Shown here in pieces: positions 54,281-64,000 of a stretch of DNA of 64,000 nt. Position numbers and translations under genes: made by a program. Each line of letters starts with the position of its first letter. Position 1 is the first letter of the stretch. The notes below the pieces were generated by a model that was not told the DNA's origin, made no database searches, and worked only from the letters and a program-made list of their open reading frames with translations. Source of the DNA: Beta vulgaris subsp. vulgaris (Eukaryota; Streptophyta; Magnoliopsida; Caryophyllales; Amaranthaceae); assembly GCF_026745355.1 (NCBI RefSeq), contig NC_079209.1:6515507-6579506 (forward strand), given 5' to 3'.

Positions 54281-57200
54281 CTACATAAACATCTCTAATT
54301 TACGGGATCTAATAGGGTCTGGGGGTCGAAAATCCTCTAACTGCAGATTTGACTTGGCTCGAAACTCATTCAGTACAGATTCACCTCGCTCAGATTTGAT
54401 CGTTTCAAGGATACTCCCGAGAATTTCACCTGCCAATCCAGCATCTCGAAGACTACCTGGTTCCTCCCCACCCTCGTATATTATTTGAGCAACATCTTTC
54501 AATGGTATTACGTTTTCTATAACTAATCGGCCAAATATCCACCCAAGAAATTCTGGTGCTCTTGGGGCATCAGTCACAGTGTCCTCCAAATTAGTCAATA
54601 CAGAGCTAAACCTGGGAAATTTTATATTAAAAAAAAGAGATTAAGTAAACAGTTAACGTCAATAAATAAACAAATTATACAGGATTTTACATGGAAAATC
54701 ATACCCTTCAAGAAGCTGGCCAGGGTTGAAGACCGCTTCCCGAGATATTGTAAGGTTGACAAGTAGTTTTGATAGCAGATCTCGCTCCAAGTCCTTCCGT
54801 TCAAAGGAGTCAGTGACCCAAATCGAGACGACTGTAGGGTAAAAGCTTGGAGCATTCAAGTCTCTGATGCACAGTGCAACTTCCTTCTCATCTTTTGCAC
54901 TGAAAGCAAAGAGCACCATTCTATCACATTTTCTATAATAGTAATTCTATATCGCATACACTCACTATGGAGGAAGTATAATTCTATATCTGGGAATATT
55001 TCAGCAACTTATGTGTCAGAACCATATGTATTACAAACCAAAAGGTCTTTCAGAATGGACAGTTATATCCATTCCATGAGAAATAATTATCCTCTCGCCC
55101 TTTCTAGGCGAAAGTAGAGAGTTGCATGGGACCCGTATTTGTTCCAGTTAGATCTAATACAAGGGGGTGCATGACGAGGAATCTATTCACCTGTGACCCC
55201 AAGGCAAGAGAACAAGAAAGAAAAACAGAGAGAAAGGTACATACAAAAATGATATTGATAATCCAATATCAGAATCAACTCCAAAACAGCAATGTCAACT
55301 CTAGTACTCTACCCAGCCATCTAGGGTGTAGTCATTTCAAAGCAAAAAAAAAAGACAACAAAAAAGGAACCAAACATGAACAGAAAACACAGCATGATGA
55401 GCAAGAAACAGTTGGACCATAATGACATAATCTTCATTTACTTCTGATTCTGAAAGAATTGATAGAAGCCCATTAAAACCCCTGACACAGGCCCTAGATT
55501 TAACATAAAGCGTCAAAGGTTCTATGGTCATCAGATTGCATAAAGCCATTCTGATATTCTAGCTTTCATTATAGCAATGCACCTCCACATCCTAATTCCT
55601 AATTCACCATACAAATGCAATACAAAAATGAGCAATCAGCATAACAAAGTTGAGCAAAATATAAAACTATTTTCAGTGGCAGTCATAATTGAATAAGATA
55701 AAATTTTAAAACCTTCACATATGATATCCTAGGGGGAAAGCTGTACACTTTTTCTCATCAAAAAATTAAAAAAGCATTAAACTTCTCATATTACCACGAC
55801 ACTTCCCTGGACCATCTAAAAAGTGAGAAAACTGGGTAGTGTTGCTGGTTATTGTTGTTTAATGGTCTGGTCATCTCCAGTAAGTAGTCGCTCTATTTTC
55901 AGGAAACCATATGTAATACTTCTGCAGAAGGTATTTTCCAAAAACAAGTCTCAGAGATTTGACACAATTTACAAAAACACAAGGTCCAATGAATTCCAGA
56001 GAGGAACGTTGGGGGCAGAAGAGATTGGCAACTGGAGGACATTAAGTATGCTCCTAGGTAGAAATCAAATGGCTACATCTTTTGCTAGCAAAGAAACCAA
56101 AACAGTAATCACATTAAAGACTATGTGAACCATGCTAGCAACAAACAAATCAAACAGTGACCACAGCAAGAAAAAAAAACGGCTAAATGAAAGAGAGGTG
56201 ATTCCTTAAAGGTAGCAGAAAAACACCAAATTAGCAGGATCTATGGTGACCAAGGATGAAAGCAAGAGGTCTAAGGATTGGCATGAGAGAGATTCTATGT
56301 TAACACTTGCTCAGTGTCTTGAGCGCTATAACTATCCATACAAACAGCTTTATAGTACAGCAGAGTAGAGATTTCAACCATCTGACAGAGCAGAGAGAGC
56401 TATGAGAGAAACATGAGTGGTGTCACAAGGAATAAGGAAAATCTACCAAGGTTTTTATCAGCAGCTTCCCTAAGAATGTAAATGAGCCAAGGCAAATCAT
56501 CATGCACGAAGTTTTGTTTAATCTATAATATTAGCTCAATTTGCATAGATTCTTCTTCTCACACTCGAGAGAGAACAAAGGTGCAAAATGACCAGATACT
56601 AAAGTTTAGTTCAAGCTTATTTATGAGCCTGGGTCAATCATGATCTAAAAATGAGCTGATCATGAGCCAGGCTTAAACACAATTTACCATGAGTTAGTTT
56701 GAACAAGTTTTTTCAGCTCAGATAGAAAGCTGAAACTCTAGCTACAACATGAATACGGATATAACCAGCTTGACACGGCTCAGTTCATTTACAATCCTAG
56801 ACAGAACTCTTTGATCCTCCCTAGTTTTTTTTTTTAGTTATCTAGGACAAATCCCACTCTAGTATTCTGCAAATGTAGGTTTTGTGTCACATGGAAGTAG
56901 GTTTAATCTTCAAGCACATATCCGAGCGGCACATGTTATCAACATTTATGAGAACATAAATGATATGATCTCATTAACACAGAACTATCGTCCGAACTTA
57001 AATAACTGCAGCGGCTCCTAACAGCCAAATATTCAGACTGTCTGATTGTGGGACAAAACAGCCAAATTTGCTCAGCTGAATAAATAGCATAAATGCAATT
57101 TGGCACCCAAATAACTGCATAAATCACAGTATTCTCAGACTTGTTGATGCTTTTCACACAAGTTGATGAGCCTACAGCAAACAATACCCATACACAGATC

Positions 57201-60200
57201 TTCTCAACTATTTTTTCCACCATGGATAACATTAATGGCCAGAGCATCTTCTGAAATTTATGGAGCTTCCAGATACAGTTACCGGGGATGGCAATCCAGT
57301 CCGCTCCAATCCGAAGGAAACCAAAAAAAATCCCAATCAGACTCCGATTAACAAGCCGACTCTAAATCGGAGGAAGGTCGGAGTTGGATCCTATAAGAAA
57401 TCCGACATACAGATCCGACTCTAACTTTGAGGCAATTAATCTTATTTTTTCTACATTAATATATTATATATGTATACCCCGACTTCGACTTTGAGTCAAT
57501 TGTATTATATAAGATTTTTCCATTAACAAAAATTATTGTTACAAAAAATAGTAATGTTTAGATTATTTGTATTACTCCCTCCGTCCCAAAATAGTCTAAA
57601 ACACATTCCTTTTATGATTGTCCCAAATTAGTTTGGACACATCTATTTTTGACATGATCTCACTATTAATATTTTCTTTCTTTTACACTCCTTTGGCCCA
57701 TCAATCTACCTTTTATCAATAAAATGTTGCCCAACTTTCTCTCTCCTCTAATAAAAAATACCCCACCAACTCCTATAACATCTACTTTTAAATAAAATAA
57801 CATTTGAAAATCACAATACAACTTATCATCTTAAAATACGTGTCCCAACAAGTGTTCAGATCTTTCTGTGACAGAGGGAGTATATATGATATGATTTCTA
57901 TTTAGAAAAGATGGGGTAAAAAAAGTCGAATCAGGTCGAAGTCAGATGTTAGGATTTAAAGTCAAATCGGATTCGGAATTTTGAGTCGACGCCGGAATCG
58001 GAGTCGAATTTAAAATGTGATTTCTTGCAAGGTTGGAGTCGGATAAAGCATAATCGGGTCCAAGTTCGATTAGCTGTCATCCCTATTACCCATCTAGATC
58101 TCTCACCCAACCACCAAACTATGAAGGAAACTTGCTAACATAGAGCCTGAAACCACTAAAACATAAACTAAGAGCAACATGGGGTAAAAAGTTGCAGTCA
58201 AATGTGTACCTGTAATACTCCCTTATTGCTGCAAAAGACATATCCCGTAAGCGCTCCTCAGGCCATACTTTTTCCGTGGACAAATTTTGAGCTGGAGCAG
58301 CACGTGCCACAGGTGGTGTAATTGGCCTAACTCGTTCTACATTCCGATCAGGATGTCTAGCATCCCTAGTTGCATTGTCATGGCTGATAGATTGATCATA
58401 TGCAATTGGAGTACCATACCTATCTGAGGCATTTCTCACAAAATGATCTTCCCTTGAGCTATACAATCCATGCTCCGACACATTATTGTAAGCATTTAAA
58501 CCACCTATCATTCTTCTAGGATCCGCATAGGATGCAGAATTGTCTAACAGAGGTGAATTTGACACTGATGGCTGTCCTCTATATGCCATACCCCTAGCTA
58601 GACCACCTTGGGGTCCCAAAGTAATTGACTCATCACTTGATAGTCTTTGAGGCAAAGGCACTGAATGTGTACGGCTTTCAAAAATATTCCTCTCATCTAT
58701 CCGGATATCCTGTCCAAACGCACGAACCTGAGAGGGCATACCTCTAAAATTACCACCCTGCCCAATAGGGGAAGATATCATAGGTCCCCGAGGACCAAAA
58801 TCCACAGGTTGGCCCCTTCTCATTGCAGGGTTCCCGCTGGGACCACGACTTAAACGACCAGCTTGTCCCTGTCTTTCTTGAGCAGCATCCCTGTGCACTT
58901 CCTCAATTTTCTTAGGACCTTCAACCTTCCTTCTCTGTTGCCATTTGTTCTTCCTTAGATCAATAGAATCCCTCAACATGAACCTTACTCTAGAAGACAG
59001 CCTCATGTTGTTCGATAACCGACCCATGATATCAAAGTAGGCATCCATATGCTCCTTGGCTTTGGGATGATCAATCATTTCCCCAATTGTGCTCATCAAC
59101 TTACATAATGCCTCTATATTTTCTTCATCTGGATTTTGATATTGACCTAACAACTTCTTTATACACTCGTGCATTATTCTTTCTGTTAACATTCTCTTCT
59201 TGTATAACTCCCCAATCAATCTAATATTTCCCAACATGCGTCTTCGTGTTTTCAATCGCATCTCTTCTCTCACCTGCTCGGATTGCTTAGGCTCGTCTTC
59301 ACCTTCATTATCAGTCTTATTAGCTTCTTGTTCCTCTATTTCTCCCCTCTCAAATTCCTCCTGGCACTTGTTCAATAACAACCGCCTGAAGGTAATTTTC
59401 TCATTGTCTACACTTAATTCAGGCAAGCCAGAGGCAAGATGGTAGCAGAAGTTTGCATACATTTCACAGAAAGTCGGCTCCATCAAAGCCTTGTCAAAGA
59501 TCTGAGCAATCACTCCAGACAGAGTCTGAGTATTGTCAACATTAACTTCTTTAACTTGCTCAAAGAGTTTCTCAAAGTTCTGTGGAGTCAGCTTGTTCAG
59601 TATACCCTTCAATCTTCTCTGTTTTGCTTCTTCTTCATCAGAAACTTTACCTATCTCGTACTTTTTCTCAGCTTTGTGCATCACCTGGGAAGGACCCTGA
59701 GGAGCAGGCATCAGACCTTTATTGAAGTTTGTAGCTCTTTGCCAACGGTCAGCATCAGAGTTATTTCTCTGCATTCCCTGAAAACCCATGGAATGCATTG
59801 GCCCAGACAAGATTCCACCGGCATGTGGAACAGGTCCTTGTGCCTGTGGATTCCTGAGCACACCATAATTAGGCCCTGGGCCAGCACGAAAACCCATCAT
59901 ATTGCTTCCATAAGCAAGATCCATCCCTGGATCCCGAACAGAAGGAAAAGGTCCAGGTTGCTTATTCCACCTATCAGCATCCATTGTCACATTACCACGC
60001 CGATCAGGTCGGGAGCCTCCAGCTGGCCTATCTATGTTTCTTCCAGGACTAGGATAGTCACGATCATTACGAGAAGCATTGGCATTATCAGACTTTAAGA
60101 GCCCAGTTACATCAGCAGTAATTGCAAAACCTTCTGGGAGGTTTTTACATTGCGATGAGAATGTGAGGAGAAAATCTCTTGAATACTTTTTAGCTGTAAT

Positions 60201-63200
60201 TCCCTCTTCATCATGAACAGAGCATCCACGACTACCCCTAACCGAGGATTCCAACTTCGGAGTAGAAATTTCAGCAGCATCTTCCCAATCATCAAGCTCA
60301 GCTTTACCTTGCTCATCCTTGTTCTTACCAGTACTCTCTTCCAGTTTGACATCACCGGAGACCTCCTTTGAGTTATCCGGAGAAATAAGCTCTGCAGAAA
60401 CACCAATTTCTTTCTTTTCCTCTGGACCCTTGTAGGCCATGTATAGATCAGCGGTTGTCCCTTGAGCATCTGCCTTCTGAAGTAATTCCTTCCATTTCTT
60501 CTTCCCTTTATTTTTTGTCTTATTTGATTCTAAAGAGGTCTTACTTGTAATACCTGATGATGAACTTGGTCTTGGGCTATCCATGAGTTCCCCTTCATGC
60601 TGTAGATGTGTGTCTGAATCGTTTGCAGAAACAGAGATGGCATCATTATCTGACAACCCAGATTTTGAAACATCATTACCTTTGCTACTAACACTTTCCG
60701 CTGCGCCCAACAAAGTGCTCGAGTCTGAGATGCTACATCCATCAGAAACAGTTGATGAGCCTTCGTTGGCGATTTTACCAACTTCCACAAAAGAATTTGC
60801 AGATTCCTCCTCTCTTTGAGAAGTTTCCACCACACTCTTCACATCACCAACTTTCTTCATCTGCCCATCATGATCAATCTCTTTTGCAATATCACTGCCC
60901 TTGAACGATTTTCCAGACAATTGTTCTTCCAGTTTATTTTCTCCACTTTCTTCAGCATTCACTGATCCTTTAATAACTGAGTCTTCCAAAGGAATTTTAA
61001 ATTGTTCTCCATTATTATTTTTAGCTGCTTTATTTACAATATTATGAGTTTCAGAACCTTCAGCTGAATGAGTTGGTCTCTCAGCACCAACATTATCATC
61101 ATTTGAAGATGCCTGGCCAGCTTCTGGCACAACCACATTACAGCCTGATGAAGTTTGCATAGATTTAGCTTCTGCAGCTTCAGAGGTCATTACCTCAGAA
61201 GAATCAGCAAGGTCCTGTTTCACTTTAGAACCAAACTGCCCTTCAACCTACAGATAAAATGCAAGTAACTGCCAATAAATCAAAACTGCCTCAAAAAAAC
61301 TTGTCCAAGAAAACTTAACACATAAAAAAGGGTATAACCTGGTGTGATGATTCAAGATGTCGTTCTTGCCTTCATTCTCAACATCCCTAATGGATATGGA
61401 CTTAACCCCGGTTTCCCTCTTCACAGCATTAGCATGAGTAGGAATACCTGATGCTTCCCTGGGACTCACGTCAGGGATTGCTACTGTGCTTGATGTCTCA
61501 GCTGCCATGGCAGCAGATTGTTTTGATTGGCCAGAACTAGACTTCAGCTGCGTAGAAGAATTGTCCGTGTTCACTTCCAAATCCTTCCTAACACTAGACT
61601 CTACAACAGGATGTGACACTTTTAAAGGCTCAGATCTTCCAGCAGCAGTGGAGTGTGTAACCTTCTCTCCAGCAGATCCACTAGCTGCTTTCACAGTCAC
61701 AGGGACTGACGTTGATTGTGCTGACGGAGCCGTCTTCTGAACATCTCTAACATGATCCAAATTGGAGGAATCAGGAGGGCCCTGCAATGAGGCCCCAACC
61801 CTGCTGACAGAATAGGTATTAGGTGGAGATTGGTTCATAAATGACGTAGTTTTCGCTGCCTGGCTAACAGAATAGTTAAACCTTGGGCCTTGAGAGCTAG
61901 CATTTAATTGCGCACTCGTCAAAGGAAGTGAACTTTGGACTGGAAAAAACGGGGGACCAGTTGTATAAGAGTTAGAATAATAGCCCATGGGGTGGGCCGC
62001 TGTATATGAGGGTACAGGTTGGGACTGTGAGGGGCCACTTTGATGCGCCCTAGATGCTGCAGTTGATCCACCATCCCGGCTATCTAGCCTCAGTTCCTCA
62101 TGTGTCTCTGGATGTGTTATCTTCACTGTCTTACGAGTACTGCTGAATTTTCCAGCCTGCTGTTGATTATACTGAGTGGACATATTCATTCCCATATTTC
62201 CTAATTGATGAGGAAGCTGTGGTGCAAGCTGAGGATTATAACCCATGTTCTGGCTATGATGCATGATTCCCTGTGTCTGCATTAGTGGATGTTGGAGACC
62301 AGGCATATAGACCTGTTGTGGAACTTGGGAGGGGTTTCCCATCTGTAATGGCATCTGTATTGGCATTTGAAGCGAACTAGTCGGCATGCCTTGAGACTGG
62401 ATTTGTGGATTAGGTCCGCCAAACTGCATTGAAACGGTTGGCTGGTGAAATGGCAATGGCACAGATATACCTGCTGTAGGAAGAGCAGAAGGTTTCTGTG
62501 CCTGTGTTGGTGGAGATGCCGATGTCACTTGGACATCTCTTTTGGCCTTATTATTAGTCTCTTGAGTGATAGGACGCTCAGTTACAAAAACATCCTTCTT
62601 TGGCAATTCCTGCTTAGGAGCAGTTGGTAATGGAATCGCTGGCATGGCTTTTGAAGCATCACGTCGAGCCTGCAACAAAAATCCGCAAATCACAATCAAG
62701 AATTCAAGATATTCTGGTACAGAATGACAGAACATAATAGGAACTTTCAGAAAATGATATTTGCATATTTTAGCAACCAACCCCCTACACTAGGTAGAAC
62801 CTCTGTAGATCATTTTTTAGAGCAAAGCTTTGATTGGAAGAACCAATCTTCCTTAGTAAATAGCTGCTGTTTTTCAATCCCCAAAGAAAACAACTGATTA
62901 AGTAAGCATCTACTGCTTGTTGCCCAATTCACCCTCATCTCCCCCCACACCCCCAATACTTCAGGGACCAAAACATGGAACATGAGTAATGGAATGGGTG
63001 CAGGGAACACATGTACATTTCTACTTTAGCGAAACTAAGTAATGTTTAATTTGGCCTCAAATGATGTTCAAGCAAAGTCATATCATATTGGTAAACTTTA
63101 GTGCACCATTCAATCTCAACCAAAAATATTTTAAAAACTATCCCCATTTGGATTTCATGGCCATTGGTAGTCAATTGACACAATCATAGAGTTTCTTTTT

Positions 63201-63930
63201 TTACAACCAAAATGATCATACATCAGTTCAGAATCAGATTATGATAGAAAAAATGTTCACCCTCCACTATCTGTCAATTGACCTCTTATTTAGCCCCCAC
63301 TTAAGAAAATATCTTATGTGGTTCATAATGGAACATAAGACAGACAGGTAAAGTATATGATTTTATGATCATGTTCAAAATGCGCAAGAGGAAGGAAAAA
63401 TAAAAAAAGCAGCACACCTGATCACGCTTTTGCTCATCCAAATTAGGCGGAGCTGAGCTTGTTCGAGCAGGTACCTGTAAAAAAAACATAAAGCACAGCG
63501 ATGAGCATGAATGCTGAAAAAATTGAAATCCATGCTAACCACGAGATGAAAGATCCAACTTTTAAAGCAGCATAAATGACAAACCTGCATGCCATTCATA
63601 AAACCTGGACTTATAGATCCGAATTGCAGTGGAAACCCCTTAGCTCCATCCCCTAATAGAAGAAAGTTAGAAATGAGATAATAACAGTTAGATATTATTT
63701 GATGCAACAGTACAGGTAATCTAACTAACTACAAAGAGAATACAATGGAGAAAGTAAATATATATTAAGCAACAAGTAAATACCCTTTGCTGGGGTAGAA
63801 GGCAGGGCAGAGTCTGAATTCATGGAGGATGACTGAGATGATGGAGCCTTCGGGAGTGGACGGCTAGTCTTATGAGATGATGTATCAACAACTGGCTTAG
63901 GGATGGCAGCTGGAGCCGGTACATTGGAAG
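54281..63930 (-). CDS. EIF4G: Eukaryotic translation initiation factor 4G, 5' end outside window
   Basis: Seven minus-strand exons are visible: 63784-63930, 63585-63652, 63418-63474, 61339-62669, 58210-61247, 54705-54899 and 54281-54611. eIF4G is the scaffold of the cap-binding complex, joining eIF4E, eIF4A and eIF3 to recruit mRNA to the ribosome. Seen in order: plant-conserved QFGSISPGFMNGMQ and PARTSSAPPNLDEQKRDQ; VKITHPETHEELRLD; the eIF4E-binding motif YSRDFLL (60185-60165, consensus YxxxxL plus hydrophobic); a complete MIF4G domain (about 59615-58950, LTPQNFEKLFEQVK); and the C-terminal MA3 domain split over the last two exons, ending FRPPDP...KLEMF. All junctions are in phase except 61339/61247 (see findings). 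Intron 58209-54900 is 3310 bp and contains a Stowaway. Plant eIF4G genes are known host factors for RNA viruses; nothing here shows allele state. Confidence 0.93.
54900..58209 (-). other. EIF4G: 3.3-kb eIF4G intron
   Basis: Intron between EYY-AG|GTACAC (58210) and TTTCAG|TGCAAAAG (54899). It joins with correct phase to the MA3 start (SAKDEKEVAL). Content is AT-rich and noncoding apart from the Stowaway at 57575-57880. Around 57350-58080 phrases such as ATCCGACTCTAACTTTGA and GTCGGAGT recur in related forms. Confidence 0.8.
57575..57880. mobile_element. Stowaway-like MITE in eIF4G intron, 306 bp
   Basis: Left end CTCCCTCCGTCCCAAAATAG and right end TTTCTGTGACAGAGGGAG, flanked by TA (57573-57574 and 57881-57882). 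The inner repeat GTCCCAAATTAGTTTGGACA differs from the other Stowaways in the window, so it is another family. Confidence 0.8.
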
Positions 63931-64000
63931 CTGCCAAAGCACCAAGAGAAACACAAACATTCCACTAAACCCTGTTACTCGATGTTTTCATTAATAACTA

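Noticed and set aside
55126..56128. Plus-strand frames at 55126 and 55823
   Set aside because: Within the eIF4G intron, no domains, no splice or promoter support.
59439..60098. 219-codon plus-strand frame
   Set aside because: Antisense to the large eIF4G exon, which has clear MIF4G homology on the other strand.

Overview
The window is nuclear DNA of a flowering plant, most likely a eudicot. It has introns with GT/AG borders, a plant cytosolic tRNA-Thr, plant-type GRAS, Pumilio and eIF4G genes, and a dense load of plant transposons (Athila, SIRE-type Copia, L1-clade LINE, CACTA, Stowaway, Tourist, Helitron, SMART). The species cannot be named from the sequence alone.

Layout. 1-5115: the 3' part of an Athila-like Gypsy retrotransposon (decayed gag, no pol, complete 3' LTR) decorated with GC-rich palindromes. 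5116-17800: AT-rich intergenic DNA with MITEs, a 931-bp element with ~210-bp terminal inverted repeats, a SIRE-like solo LTR, a LINE RNase H relic and a relic exon resembling plastid lipoamide dehydrogenase. 17830-22050: a GRAS transcription factor gene of the PAT1/SCL13 branch, with a probable long 5'-leader intron. 22050-30460: repeats, including a second solo LTR, a 33-bp palindromic tandem repeat and a complete 234-bp SMART retrotransposon sitting in a DUF4283 relic. 30463-31104: a three-exon gene for a very basic 143-residue protein. 32514-35512 (minus): a six-exon Pumilio-family gene, tail-to-tail with the basic-protein gene. 36.4-52.6 kb: a nested transposon stack. Two Helitron-like units lie head to tail; the first holds a Stowaway that holds a 4.8-kb CACTA element, and the second holds a Stowaway and a Tourist-like MITE, the latter split by an almost intact 6.8-kb LINE. 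53522-53595: tRNA-Thr(AGU). 54281-63930 (minus): the 3' seven exons of eIF4G, running off the right edge.

The host genes look like independent loci (transcriptional regulation, mRNA 3'-UTR binding, cap-dependent translation) with no sign of a cluster or shared pathway. The most informative material is the transposon structure: target-site duplications let several insertions be ordered in time. I found no clearly new enzymatic or defence system. The best candidates for something undescribed are the palindrome-decorated gag-only Athila derivative and the small basic protein with a duplicated motif.
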